Shown piece by piece: positions 8,282-17,224 of a stretch of DNA of 54,495 nt (position 1 is the first letter of the stretch; the number at the start of each line of letters is the position of its first letter). The DNA lies in NCBI GenBank assembly GCA_036399835.1, contig DASWMI010000055.1:1-54495 (forward strand). Direction: 5' to 3'. The DNA is from DASYML01 sp036399835. Its GTDB lineage: Bacteria; Acidobacteriota; Blastocatellia; Pyrinomonadales; Pyrinomonadaceae. The notes under the pieces were generated by a model, which was not told the origin of the DNA, ran no database searches, and was given only the letters and a program-made list of their open reading frames with translations. Position numbers and translations under genes: made by a program.

Positions 8282-9967
8282 ATGTCTCAACTACGCGCTC
8301 TCATCTGGCTCAAGTGGAGACTGTTTCGCAATGGTTTGCGTTCGCGCAAGGCCGTGGCGAATCGCGCCGCCTCCCTTCTCACGACGCTCTTGATGCTCGC
8401 CCTCGCGCTCGGCAGCGCCATCGCCCTCGGAGTTATCGCTTTCTTCATGGTCGCGGAGCCGGAGCAAGTCTCCGCCAGCGAGAGCGGGACTGGACCAGCC
8501 GGAATCTCCTTCTTCTTTATGATCTTTACAATGATCTACCTGGCATGGGGACTCGTTCCCATGAGCATGGGCAGCGGCAGCCAGTTCGACCCGGGCCGAC
8601 TCCTCCTTTATCCAATCAGCCTGCGCAAGCTCTTCATTGTTGACCTGCTGAGCGAGTTGACCAGCACGGCCTCCGTCTACGCAGTGCCTGCGGTCCTGGG
8701 CGCGACCGTCGGCGCGGGACTGGCGAGCGGGAAGCTACTGCTTGCGCTCTGTGCGGGTCTCTGCGCCATCGCGCTCGGCATCGTCCTGGCTAAATGGCTT
8801 GGCACTTCAATCGGCTCGCTGATGCGGCGCAGGCGCACGCGCGGAGAGACGCTGGTCGCGCTGGTCGGGGCTGTCGTCGGGCTGGCCGGAGCATTTTTGG
8901 GCCAGTTTGCCGAAGTTATGATGCGTCACGGCGCGAGCTTTCGCGCGCTGCGCTGGACGCCGCCGGGAGCCATAGCTTTAGCCCTCACCGAAGGCTTGCA
9001 GCCAGGGGGAACGGGCGCTTATGCGCTCTCGCTCCTGACGCTCCTCATGTATATCTCAGTCTTAACCGTCCTCACTTACCTGATTGCCAGGCGCTCCGCG
9101 CTAGGGATGGGCGGAGCGTCCCGCTCAACCGCGCGCACGCGGGATGTGAAAGAGCTTGAAGGATATGCTGGCTGGCAACTGCCTCTCGTCTCGCCGGAGC
9201 TTTCGGCTGTGATAGAGAAGGAGTGGCGCTACGCCGTGCGCAACGCGCAGCTCAGGATGATGGCCCTGATGCCGCTCATCCTGATTGCTATCAGGCTGGC
9301 GCGCAGCAGTAGCCTCGCTCGCGGGAACGGACAGGCGCGTGTCAGGATTACGCCGCAGGCCGGCTCATTCAGCTTTTACACGGACGGGCTGGTGGTCGCG
9401 GCGGGGCTGCTCTATGTTTTTCTGCTGCTCTCATCGCTGGGCTTCAACCTGTTCGCTTACGAGGGCGCGGGGATGCGCTCTCTGGTCCTCTCTCCGCTTG
9501 AGCGGCGCACAATCCTGCTCGGCAAGAACCTGGTCGTGACCGCGCTCGCCCTCATCCTGGCAACAATCCTGCTTCTTGCCAATCAACTCATTTTCCGCGA
9601 CCTCTCAACAGAGTCCCTGCTTTTCGCCGGACTCTGCTTCCCGCTCTTCGCAGCCGTCTTTGCGCTGGTGGGCAACTGGTTCTCGATGCGCTTTCCGAAG
9701 CGTTTGGAGTTTGGAAAGAAGATGAAGGCGGCGGGGATGTCAGGGCTACTGATGATACCGATTCTGCTCGGCATGATGCTGTTGCCGCTGCTAGCCGTGT
9801 GCGCCGGTTATCTGGCGCAGAGTTTGCTCTTGAAGTATGTTACACTGCTCTCACTGGCTGGCGTCTCAATCATGCTTTACTTCCGGCTCGTCAACGGGCA
9901 GGGACAGGCGCTTGCGCGCCGCGAGCTTGAGATACTCGAAGCAGTCGGCGGGAAAACTGAAGATTGA
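8282..9967 (+). CDS. ABC-2 type multi-pass membrane permease
   Basis: 561-residue polytopic protein with roughly ten or more hydrophobic segments. The N-terminal start (LRALIWLKWRLFRNGLRSRK) followed by a membrane helix is typical of large ABC-2 permeases. A central soluble part near residues 275-345 contains VSPELSAVIEKEWRYAVRNAQLR, a stretch often seen in these transporters. No ATPase gene is adjacent, so its partner must be elsewhere or the protein works differently. It begins 44 bases after the phosphatase stop and could share its transcript. Confidence 0.65.
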   Translation: MSQLRALIWLKWRLFRNGLRSRKAVANRAASLLTTLLMLALALGSAIALGVIAFFMVAEPEQVSASESGTGPAGISFFFMIFTMIYLAWGLVPMSMGSGSQFDPGRLLLYPISLRKLFIVDLLSELTSTASVYAVPAVLGATVGAGLASGKLLLALCAGLCAIALGIVLAKWLGTSIGSLMRRRRTRGETLVALVGAVVGLAGAFLGQFAEVMMRHGASFRALRWTPPGAIALALTEGLQPGGTGAYALSLLTLLMYISVLTVLTYLIARRSALGMGGASRSTARTRDVKELEGYAGWQLPLVSPELSAVIEKEWRYAVRNAQLRMMALMPLILIAIRLARSSSLARGNGQARVRITPQAGSFSFYTDGLVVAAGLLYVFLLLSSLGFNLFAYEGAGMRSLVLSPLERRTILLGKNLVVTALALILATILLLANQLIFRDLSTESLLFAGLCFPLFAAVFALVGNWFSMRFPKRLEFGKKMKAAGMSGLLMIPILLGMMLLPLLAVCAGYLAQSLLLKYVTLLSLAGVSIMLYFRLVNGQGQALARRELEILEAVGGKTED

Positions 9968-10000
9968 AAGTTTGAAACCGGAACGATTAAGGAAAAGCTA

Positions 10001-10044
10001 TTGATTCGTGGAGTTGATTGAATCAATGAGTCAATCAGCGAATC
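10001..10044. repeat. Nested inverted repeat built of GATTC/GAATC units
   Basis: A perfect palindrome TTGATTGAATCAA lies inside a larger inverted repeat GATTCG...CGAATC, followed by more GTCAATCAG-like units. It lies between the permease and the AlbA_2 protein and could be a cruciform, an operator or a weak terminator. Low information on function. Confidence 0.4.
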
Positions 10045-10162
10045 GCTTCCGCTTCATCGCTTCTGCGTTCAAGCTTTCAAGCGTTTATTTTATTCCAGCG
10101 GTGCGACATTGAAGAGATGACGCATCCGGGCGGGTTGGCTGTGAAGCCCTGTCCTGACAAAA

Positions 10163-11470
10163 ATGGCTCGCAGAAAATTTCGCAGTAACCAGCGGCACGA
10201 ACCCGTCACGGAACGCTCCTTTCAGGAGTACATCTCGACACTGCCCGCGCAGCAGACCTCACGCACGGAGCTGCTCAGGCTGGTGCGCGGCGGCGAAGAT
10301 ACCTACCTTGAGCTAAAGGTCAAGCTCTCGAACCCCGAAAAGATTGCGCAGGAGATCGTCGCGCTCGCCAACACGGGCGGCGGGCTGATCGTCTTCGGCG
10401 TCAACGACCAACTGCGCGTAGAGGGCCTCGATGACTCGGAGGATGTGCAGGAGGAGTTGGTCCGCATCTGCCGCGAAGAGATTGTGCCGCCGCTCGTCCC
10501 GCTGATTGACCGCATCTCTTTTGACAGCGGGCGGCGCATCGTCTCGCTCGAAGTGGACGGCAGACGCCGCCCTTATCGCACGCGCGAAGGCCGTTTCTAC
10601 ATGCGCTTCGGCGCGGAAAAGCGCGAGGCTTCGCGCGAAGAGTTGTCGGCCTTGATGGACGAGGCGCGCCCGCTCCGGTACGAGAATGTGCCGGTCATCG
10701 GCGCGCATCTGGAAGACATTGACGAGGCGCACCTGTGGAGCTTTGTGCGCGAGTTTGAGGGCGATGCTTTTGATGAAGCGAGCGTCGCTGGCTATCCGAC
10801 AAAGGAGATGCTTGAGCGCGAGCTGCTGCTGGCTTCATCGCACGCGGGCGAGGCCGTCCCGACCGTCGCAGGTCTCCTGCTCTTCGGCTACGACGAGCAT
10901 GTTGCAGAGCTACTCCCGCGCTCAAACATCATCTGCGCACGCTTCGCAGGAGAGACGACGCAAGCGCCCATCGTCGAGCGCACGGAGCTAAAGGGAAATC
11001 TCTATACGCTCTATGAATCGGCCCATCGCTTCGTCGCGCGTTACTGCGATCTGTGGGAAACGCGCCCGCGCTCTTTCCCCTCGGCAGAGATGGAAGATGC
11101 GCCCGTCATCGCGCGTGCCAATTATCATCGCGGCGCGGTTGGAGAGGCCATCGCCAACGCTCTCATACACAGAGACCTGGTGCTGCGCGACCAGCCGACG
11201 CGTCTACACATCTTCGACCGCTCGATAGAATTGACGAACGCGCGCCGCACCAACGGGTTTGCGCCCGCAGCCATGCGCGCCATACGCTACGGCGTCCCGC
11301 AGCGGCTCAACCCGCAACTCGCAGCCGTCTTCTCAAGCCCCGCCTACGGACTGAGCCTCTCGACCGGCGGGCTGCCGCGCTTGCTACGCGATGCGCGGCT
11401 CTTCGCAGGCCGCCGCCCGGACCTCAACGCCTTCAACGACGAATTTCGCCTGCGTCTTTACGGAATATAA
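10163..11470 (+). CDS. AlbA_2 / Schlafen-type ATP-binding (RecG-like) putative regulator
   Basis: 435 residues. Residues about 35-165 match the AlbA_2 (Slfn-type) domain: EDTYLELKVKLS, EIVALANTGGGLIVFGVND, and a later RFYMRFGAEKREASREEL. The C-terminal half holds AVGEAIANALIHRDLVLRDQ, typical of the HATPase_c_4 segment found in the same proteins, ending in ELTNARRTNGF. Family members are often annotated as transcriptional regulators or putative ATP-dependent helicases; a few work in defence. No defence partner is adjacent, so a regulatory role is only a possibility. ATG has no strong ribosome site. Confidence 0.75.
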   Translation: MARRKFRSNQRHEPVTERSFQEYISTLPAQQTSRTELLRLVRGGEDTYLELKVKLSNPEKIAQEIVALANTGGGLIVFGVNDQLRVEGLDDSEDVQEELVRICREEIVPPLVPLIDRISFDSGRRIVSLEVDGRRRPYRTREGRFYMRFGAEKREASREELSALMDEARPLRYENVPVIGAHLEDIDEAHLWSFVREFEGDAFDEASVAGYPTKEMLERELLLASSHAGEAVPTVAGLLLFGYDEHVAELLPRSNIICARFAGETTQAPIVERTELKGNLYTLYESAHRFVARYCDLWETRPRSFPSAEMEDAPVIARANYHRGAVGEAIANALIHRDLVLRDQPTRLHIFDRSIELTNARRTNGFAPAAMRAIRYGVPQRLNPQLAAVFSSPAYGLSLSTGGLPRLLRDARLFAGRRPDLNAFNDEFRLRLYGI

Positions 11471-11557
11471 AATCATCGCTCACCCGAAAATAGAAAGTGA
11501 CGAGCCGAAGGATATAATCTTCAACTCGCCACCTCTTATTTAACGCTTCACGCGGGC

Positions 11558-12799
11558 CTATTTTTTTACTTCATCCTTCGGCGCGTTGTAGAACTGCCTG
11601 GCCTGGACTTCGTATTCCTTATCGTCATACTTGCCGTCGCCATCCACGTCAACCTTGACGACAATCTTGTGCTGCTTGCCGTCGCGCATTTCGCCGGGGT
11701 TATAGCCGAGGCTGTACTGGCTGCGCAGCAGGCTATTGATGGATTGGAGCACCTTCGGGATTTCGCCCTCGAAGGTGACGGGGAAGTACATCCCGCCCGT
11801 CTCTTTGGCGAAAGTCCTGAGCGTATTCTGAGCCTGTAGAAAAGTCATCCTGCCGGGGTTGCCCATCAGATCGTCGTTGGCTCCGAGCCTGTCGCCGTAT
11901 CTCTTGTAGAAGAGATTGCCCGTCCCGATGATGTAGATGGGAACGCCCGCGTTCTGCGCTATCTTGCGCGCGTTGCCGTAGTTAATCTTGCTGAAAGTAT
12001 CTATGCCGGAAGCTATCAGGATGATGGCCTTGCGGCGGCCCTGCACGCTGACCAGCCCCGCAAACTCTGCGGTCGCCGATTCGGAATTTTCCAAGACGAC
12101 CGAATCGCCGCGCCCGCCGATGAGCGTGAACTTGAGCGCGTCAAAAAGGTTGGTCTCGCGGAAAGCCGGGTAGTTGCGCAGGAGCAGGTTGATGACGGCG
12201 TTGATACGGCGCGGGTCGTTGGTAAAATCCGTGAGCGTCGTCGGGCGCATATCAAAGGCGACGACCGAAGCGTAATCGTCGGGCGGCTTGATAAACTGCG
12301 AGAGAAACATCGCCACGGGGCGAATCACTTCATAAGTGCCGGGGTCCATCCCGCCGCTGCCGTAATAGCCGAGCGTCTCCGAAAGCTTGCTGTATTCGAC
12401 GACCATCGCAACGGTAATCGGTGCTTCAGGCGTGGAGAAGTTGGTAATCACCTTCTGCACGCCGTCTTCAAAGACAGCGAAGTTCTCCTTCTTGAGACCG
12501 GCCATAATCTGCCCGCTCTTTTTGTGATAGACGACCGCATCAACGTTGACGACCTGCGTCACGACCTTGATGGTCTCGGCCTCCTGCGGTTTTCCGACGA
12601 GGTCCGGCGGCAAAGGCTCTTCCTGCGGCTTTTCGCTGCCAGGCTCGCCCGGTCGCTTATTCTTTTTCTGGTTGCCCGGAGTGGGCGGCTGGCGGCGCGA
12701 TTGCGCGTTGGCGGAAGCGAAGAAGCCGAGCGTTCCAATCAAGAGCGAAAGGATGAGCAGGGCGGCAGAACTGCGGCGGAAAAAGATCAGACGATACAT
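11558..12799 (-). CDS. Secreted VWFA-related domain protein (acidobacterial type)
   Basis: 413 residues with a signal peptide (ALLILSLLIGTLGFFASANA). After a Pro/Lys/Glu-rich linker, IKVVTQVVNVDAVVYHKKSG and LKKENFAVFEDGVQKV mark the acidobacterial VWFA-related family (TIGR03436 type). They are followed by a von Willebrand A-like region with MVVEYSK in place of the usual DxSxS metal site, so metal binding may be altered. AAAGGATGA precedes the ATG. Such proteins are abundant in Acidobacteria and thought to act in the periplasm or at the surface; function unproven. Its stop faces the stop of the upstream plus-strand gene. Confidence 0.85.
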   Translation of the reverse strand: MYRLIFFRRSSAALLILSLLIGTLGFFASANAQSRRQPPTPGNQKKNKRPGEPGSEKPQEEPLPPDLVGKPQEAETIKVVTQVVNVDAVVYHKKSGQIMAGLKKENFAVFEDGVQKVITNFSTPEAPITVAMVVEYSKLSETLGYYGSGGMDPGTYEVIRPVAMFLSQFIKPPDDYASVVAFDMRPTTLTDFTNDPRRINAVINLLLRNYPAFRETNLFDALKFTLIGGRGDSVVLENSESATAEFAGLVSVQGRRKAIILIASGIDTFSKINYGNARKIAQNAGVPIYIIGTGNLFYKRYGDRLGANDDLMGNPGRMTFLQAQNTLRTFAKETGGMYFPVTFEGEIPKVLQSINSLLRSQYSLGYNPGEMRDGKQHKIVVKVDVDGDGKYDDKEYEVQARQFYNAPKDEVKK

Positions 12800-13064
12800 C
12801 TTAGGTCATCCTTTGAGAGAGGCAGGAAAGACTCTTCTTTACTGCTTGGGCTGACTATATGCCGCGCCAATACGCAGGGTCAAGCCGGACCGCCTGAGGG
12901 CCATCAAACCGCCATCCGACTTTGAAGCTAAAGACGGCTCGAAGCGAAAGCCGCTGTGCCAAGCGTAGACTATTTTTCAAGCCTTCGGGGGCGACCGCCG
13001 AGCGATTAATACGCGAACTAAACTCAGATGCGCAGCCCCCGCGACGCGTTCGCTCAGAGGACGG

Positions 13065-13826
13065 CTACCTGGCTGTTTCGGCCTCGATGATGACATCGAA
13101 GACGCCCGTGTTGTCAGCGAGGTTTCCTTCGTTGACGCCTAGAAAGAGTATGCCGTCGCGCTGCGCTATAAACTCGCGGCGGCTACCGATGAAGATAAAG
13201 TCGTCGTTATCGTCGCCGATGACGGCAATCAGCGCTCCCGTAGGCTCGTTGCGCATCAGCTTGTCCCTGTCCGGCATGGTCGCGATGCCGCCGGGGGTGG
13301 AGAAGCGCCCGCTCCCCAGGTTGACGCGCCCCGTCGCCGAGATACGCAGGCGCTGGCCGCGACGCACCGTAAAGCCCGTGCTGGTCCAGCCGTTGGCCGT
13401 GTTGTCTGCGCGCACGCGTACGGGGATGGTGATGGCCGGAGCTGGCCTGGAAGTGTTTGGCTGAGAGGGCTGCGGCGTGTTGGTCCGGTCGGGTTGCTGC
13501 ATCTCGGGCTGCGGCTGAGAGGGCCTCGAAGATTGAATCATCGGAGAGGGCTGTCCGGCGTCCTCGTTGGTGATGGCCGAGACGGCTGCGCTGGTCGCCG
13601 AATCAAACTCTATTGATTCGACATCCTCCATGTAGAGCGTCACGCGGCTGCGTCGCCCGCGCGCCCCGCCCCCTATCAGGACCGTAAATTGCTGGTCCTT
13701 AAAGCCTATCACCTCGCCGCGAATCACGCTGCCGTCCTTCAGGCGTATGGTATCGGCCAGGATGGGCACGCTCAAGAAAAGAGCGAGCGCGAAGGCGACC
13801 AGCGGGTTGATAAAATTTTTCCTCAT
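13065..13826 (-). CDS. Secreted protein with PA-IL (LecA)-like domain
   Basis: 253 residues; of two consecutive ATGs (13829, 13826) the second has the better spacing to GGGAGGAG. Signal peptide first, then a small beta domain (ADTIRLKDGSVIRGEVIGFK...), a Pro/Gln/Ser-rich linker at about 95-135, and a C-terminal domain. That domain has VRADNTANGWTSTGFTVRRG, PTGALIAVIGDDND, and GILFLGVNEGNLADNTGVF. This layout recalls the calcium-dependent galactose lectin PA-IL family. A carbohydrate-binding or envelope role is inferred. Key sugar-binding residues cannot be verified by eye. Confidence 0.7.
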   Translation of the reverse strand: MRKNFINPLVAFALALFLSVPILADTIRLKDGSVIRGEVIGFKDQQFTVLIGGGARGRRSRVTLYMEDVESIEFDSATSAAVSAITNEDAGQPSPMIQSSRPSQPQPEMQQPDRTNTPQPSQPNTSRPAPAITIPVRVRADNTANGWTSTGFTVRRGQRLRISATGRVNLGSGRFSTPGGIATMPDRDKLMRNEPTGALIAVIGDDNDDFIFIGSRREFIAQRDGILFLGVNEGNLADNTGVFDVIIEAETAR

Positions 13827-13829
13827 CAT

Positions 13830-14201
13830 CTCCTCCCAGGGGCGAGCGCTGTTTAATAGAATGCAGAAAGACTTTCCGGCGTTTGCAGTTCGACGTTTAG
13901 CAAAGTGTCAGACGTTTGGCAAGCGGGAGAGAGGCGTATCGCAAGGATTGATGCCCTCTGGACCTAAAAGGTTGCGGGCCGAAAAACCATCAAGGGCGAA
14001 GGATGCGGGCCGGATAAAAAGCCCTTTTTGTCTTTCCTTGATGGCAGCTCTGCCTTTCATTCAGCGCCGCCGCGCTCTGCCTCCATCGTTTATCTTGAGG
14101 CGATTTTCATTGCCGGGCCTTGTCGTTTCCTCCCGCTCATACTACTCTTAGTCCACCGCGACTATCTTTTATCATTTGTCACTAGAGAAGGAGGAGAAGA
14201 A
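13830..14201 (+). other. Intergenic region between divergent genes, no gene seen
   Basis: 372 bases carrying promoters for both flanking genes. I see no reading frame with a ribosome site except the very strong AAGGAGGAGAAGAA directly before the ATG at 14202. A weak AAGGGC/GCCCTTTTT hairpin with a short T run occurs near 13992-14033 and could be a terminator-like or attenuator structure on the plus strand. No clear sigma70 boxes. Confidence 0.4.
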
Positions 14202-14567
14202 ATGTCAGAACAGGTCTATCCAGGACAGGCTGAGGAAAAAGAGACTTCGGGTCTGCTGCTCTCGGTCGAACCTTTACAGAATAACAATCGGCTCAACGCG
14301 CAGGACGGCGATAGCGACGCAACCGATACACTGAGCGATAGGGCCACCGATACGGACGCATCCGATGGCGACGGCGGGGGCTTGGTCGAGAGCATCAAGG
14401 ATGCCGTCGGCATGGATGAGGACGCTTCGGACACGGATGGTTCAGATGCCGTGGATACGGACGGGACCGACGCAGGGGCTTCGGATGCTGACGGGACGGA
14501 CCTTCTGGGCGGAGACTCGGACGGCACGGACTCGACCGTGGATGCCGACAGCTCCGATGCTCGTTAA
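14202..14567 (+). CDS. Asp/Thr/Ser/Gly-rich repeat protein, candidate substrate of the adjacent oxygenase
   Basis: 121 residues, starting at an ATG with an exceptionally strong ribosome site; an in-frame upstream extension to 14028 has none. Residues 1-34 contain no Asp and look like a leader or recognition region (MSEQVYPGQAEEK, then SGLLLSVEPLQNNN). From residue 35 to the end it is built of short D-x-D-G-T/S-D-like units, such as DTDGSDAVDTDGTDAG, with 27 Asp by my count. One helix-like segment (LVESIKDAVGMDED) interrupts it. Such spacing could bind calcium. It is followed 15 bases later by a JmjC oxygenase and then an Fe-S protein, so it may be their substrate (inference). No known family recognised. 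Confidence 0.75.
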   Translation: MSEQVYPGQAEEKETSGLLLSVEPLQNNNRLNAQDGDSDATDTLSDRATDTDASDGDGGGLVESIKDAVGMDEDASDTDGSDAVDTDGTDAGASDADGTDLLGGDSDGTDSTVDADSSDAR

Positions 14568-14582
14568 AGCGCTGGCCTTTTG

Positions 14583-15791
14583 ATGAAAGGGTTGGGGTTC
14601 AATCAACTGGAAAAGCTCTTGCAGCCATGCCCTGCGGAGGAGTTCCTCGCTTCCTCCTGGGGGCAAAGCTTCAGGCATGTGCGCGGCTCTGCGGGAAGGT
14701 TCGCGCCGCTGCTGCCCTGGGAACGTTTGAATACTATCCTTGAGCAGCATCGCCTGGACTTTCCACGCCTGCGACTGGTCCGAGACGGCAAGCCGCTCCC
14801 GGCCTCTTCCTACATACGCCACGTCTCGAACCGCAGACGCAAAGAGACTATCCCGCGGCTGCTGCCCGAAGGATTTACAAAACAGCTCTGGCAGGGCGCG
14901 ACCCTCGTCCTTGACGCGGTGGACGAGCTTTACCAGCCCCTCAAGGAATTGGCCCAGGGACTTGAGCTTTTCTTTCGAGAGCATGTGCAGATTAACTCCT
15001 ACGCGGGCTGGCATACCTCGCGCGGCTTCGATCTGCACTGGGACGACCACGACGTTTTTATCCTCCAGGTGGCGGGACGCAAACGTTGGATGATTTATGG
15101 CATGACGAGGCCCTTCCCGCTCGCCGAGGAAAAGGAGGCCGCGCGCAAGCCTGAGCATCAAGCCATCTGGGATGGCACGTTGGAAGACGGCGACCTGCTC
15201 TACATCCCGCGCGGCTGGTGGCATGTCGCCGTGCCCTTAAACGAGCCGACGCTGCACCTGACGGTCGGCATACACAATCGCACAGGGATGGACCTGCTGC
15301 GCTGGCTGACCGAGCGTATGCCCGCGAGCCAGGCCTTTCGACAAGACCTCCCGCGCTTTGCTTCCGAGCGCGAGCGCGCGGCACACCTCAAGCGACTGCG
15401 CGAGGAGTTGTTGAACGAGTGGACCGATGAGCTGTTAGAGCTTTATCTGGATGATTGCGACGCGAAGGCAGAGCCGCGCACGAGCTTTAACCTGCCCTGG
15501 AGCGCGATGACCGAAGCCCTGCCTCCGACGGGCGATGCGCTCCTTAGTTTGAACGCGCCGCGCCCGCTGGATTTCAAGATAGAGGGAGGCGTGCTCGAAT
15601 TTGCCTGTCTCAAAAAACGCTGGCGATTCGCCGCCGACGCCCGTCTGGTCCTCGGCCCCCTGGCCGAGCGCCGCATCTGCTCTCTCAAGGAACTGTGCGA
15701 AGAGGCTAGCCAACGGCTTGACGAGCAGACCGTGCGGACCTTTATCAAAGAGTTGATTGCTCAGGGGCTGGTTGCGGTCGTCACAGAATAG
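14583..15791 (+). CDS. JmjC/cupin_4 2-oxoglutarate oxygenase (ribosomal-oxygenase-like)
   Basis: 402 residues from the ATG at 14583 (a TTG just before it would add one residue). Seen: the iron-binding H-x-D pair at about H152/D154 in FDLHWDDHDVFILQ and the distal His at about 214 in YIPRGWWHVAVP, with HLTVGIHN after it. The order H-W-D..DVF..Q is that of the NO66/MINA/YcfD group. A C-terminal part (KRWRFAADARLVLGPLAE onward) resembles their winged-helix end. That family hydroxylates protein side chains (Arg or His of ribosomal proteins). Here the upstream Asp-rich protein is an attractive alternative substrate, and the Fe-S protein downstream could keep iron reduced. Substrate is inference. 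Confidence 0.85.
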   Translation: MKGLGFNQLEKLLQPCPAEEFLASSWGQSFRHVRGSAGRFAPLLPWERLNTILEQHRLDFPRLRLVRDGKPLPASSYIRHVSNRRRKETIPRLLPEGFTKQLWQGATLVLDAVDELYQPLKELAQGLELFFREHVQINSYAGWHTSRGFDLHWDDHDVFILQVAGRKRWMIYGMTRPFPLAEEKEAARKPEHQAIWDGTLEDGDLLYIPRGWWHVAVPLNEPTLHLTVGIHNRTGMDLLRWLTERMPASQAFRQDLPRFASERERAAHLKRLREELLNEWTDELLELYLDDCDAKAEPRTSFNLPWSAMTEALPPTGDALLSLNAPRPLDFKIEGGVLEFACLKKRWRFAADARLVLGPLAERRICSLKELCEEASQRLDEQTVRTFIKELIAQGLVAVVTE

Positions 15792-15799
15792 TTTCCATA

Positions 15800-16741
15800 A
15801 TGGACCAGGATTTCTTCTACTGCTCTGAACTATCGCGCCAGGTACAAGAGAAGGCTTACGGCACGGCTTCGACCGGCGATGTCTGGCTGCTCATCGAATA
15901 TCCGCTCGCCTGGGGACCCAAAGCCCTTCAGGATAGCCTGCTCTCTCCAAAGCTCAAGGCACATCTCGGCGCTCTTCTCAAAAAGATTCCGCGCTCCAGG
16001 CTGCTCTTGATCAAACAGGACCGCGCCTGCGGCACACACATCAACTTTTTCGTCGTCCATAGCCGCGAGAGAAAACCCTTTATCCTTAATTTCCAGATTA
16101 GCAACTACGAAGAGCTGGCCGATATTGATCTGACTGAGGCCATTCTGGGCCGCACGCTCGCGGGCGGAACTGTGGTCGGCGGGCCGCTCTTTCTCGTCTG
16201 CACGCACGGCAAGCGCGACAAGTGCTGCGCCAAGTTCGGCTTTCATCTTTACAAATTTCTCAGGGAGCGCGCGGGCGATTGCGTCTGGCAATCCTCCCAT
16301 GTCGGCGGCGACCGCTTTGCCGCCAACCTCATCTGTTTTCCGCACGGCCTCTTTTACGCGCACGTCACAGAGATGAGCGGGAGCGCGATTGTTGATGCCT
16401 ACCTTGACCGCCGCATGATTCTGGACCAGTACAGGGGTCGCGCCTGCTATGCCGCCCACGTACAGGCCGCCGAATATTTCATCCGCTCGGAGTCAGGGCT
16501 GACCGGACTCAACGAGCTGCGACGGCTGGACAGCCAACGCCTCGACGAGCAGAGCTGGCGCGTGCGGTTTCTCGCCCCGCTCGAAGAGAGCGTGCATGAG
16601 GTGAAGGTCTCCAGCAGCCTCTCGGAATTCCGCAACTTTATTACCTGCCAGGCTACGGAAGAAAAGAGCGTCATCCAATACACGCTGGCCGATTATCAGG
16701 TGACGAGCGCACGACCGCAGCAGCAGCAGCCCGCAAGTTAA
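15800..16741 (+). CDS. Sucrase/ferredoxin-like (Apd1-type) [2Fe-2S] protein
   Basis: 313 residues. Seen: LFLVCTHGKRDKCCAKFG (C134, C142, C143) and SSHVGGDRFAANLICFPHGLFY (H167, D171, C179), the signature region of the sucrase/ferredoxin-like family, which has a thioredoxin-like fold. In yeast Apd1 the cluster is held by two Cys and two His in this area. Here the fifth position of HxxGH is Asp, as I recall for many bacterial members. It begins eight bases after the oxygenase stop, so the two are surely co-transcribed. A likely job is electron supply to the oxygenase or another redox step. Confidence 0.82.
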   Translation: MDQDFFYCSELSRQVQEKAYGTASTGDVWLLIEYPLAWGPKALQDSLLSPKLKAHLGALLKKIPRSRLLLIKQDRACGTHINFFVVHSRERKPFILNFQISNYEELADIDLTEAILGRTLAGGTVVGGPLFLVCTHGKRDKCCAKFGFHLYKFLRERAGDCVWQSSHVGGDRFAANLICFPHGLFYAHVTEMSGSAIVDAYLDRRMILDQYRGRACYAAHVQAAEYFIRSESGLTGLNELRRLDSQRLDEQSWRVRFLAPLEESVHEVKVSSSLSEFRNFITCQATEEKSVIQYTLADYQVTSARPQQQQPAS

Positions 16742-16977
16742 AGAGCGAACGGAATAAGGCTACAACTTCAAGGTCGGCTTATCTATTCAAGAGCCGTGCG
16801 AGCTGTTTGAAGCGCTCTCGTGTCTTGCGCCGAGCTGAGGCAAACTTATTTCCGGTCCAGCTTAAAATTATTTCTCATCCAAAATGGCTTTGGCGGCGTC
16901 TAATAGAGAGTTGCTGGCAAATTATCGGGCAAAGAGAGTTTCCGGCAACAGACCCATGATGAATCCTTCTCAGGGTC

Positions 16978-17016
16978 GGCGTCGCGCTTGGCAAGAGCGC
17001 GACGCCTTTAAATTTT
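16978..17016 (+). terminator. Rho-independent terminator after the Asp-rich/JmjC/Fe-S operon
   Basis: An 11-bp perfect stem (GGCGTCGCGCT / AGCGCGACGCC) with a seven-base loop is followed by TTTAAATTTTTT. It lies 237 bases after the Fe-S gene's stop inside a 483-base gene-free stretch (16742-17224), giving that operon a long 3' untranslated region or ending a small RNA. Nothing else in the gap reads as a gene. Confidence 0.8.
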
Positions 17017-17166
17017 TTGAGACGCGAAAGCTTTTCCTCTGCGGTAAATTATAGTAATCTCTCCGCTGCCTCCATATCTTTGATTAATCAGTAACAGGTC
17101 GATGTTTGGCCGGAAGCTCCTTGCCAGAGCTTTTGGCACAGCAGCTCCTCAGATACTCTTTGCCCG

Positions 17167-17204
17167 AATGGTTGTGGTGCGCTAGCGCCGCGCGCTCAAC
17201 CATT
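17167..17204 (+). promoter_or_regulatory. Hairpin in the leader of the polysaccharide deacetylase gene
   Basis: AATGGTTG pairs with CAACCATT (8 bp) around a GC-rich interior that itself contains GCGCTAGCGC. It ends about 20 bases before the ATG at 17225, close to the GGGAG ribosome site, so it could influence translation. Only the pairing is seen; regulation is speculation. Confidence 0.35.
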
Positions 17205-17224
17205 CATCTGCCCGGGAGTCGGAC

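Noticed and set aside
14028..14201. N-terminal extension of the Asp-rich protein to 14028
   Set aside because: No ribosome site there, while AAGGAGGAG stands directly before the ATG at 14202.
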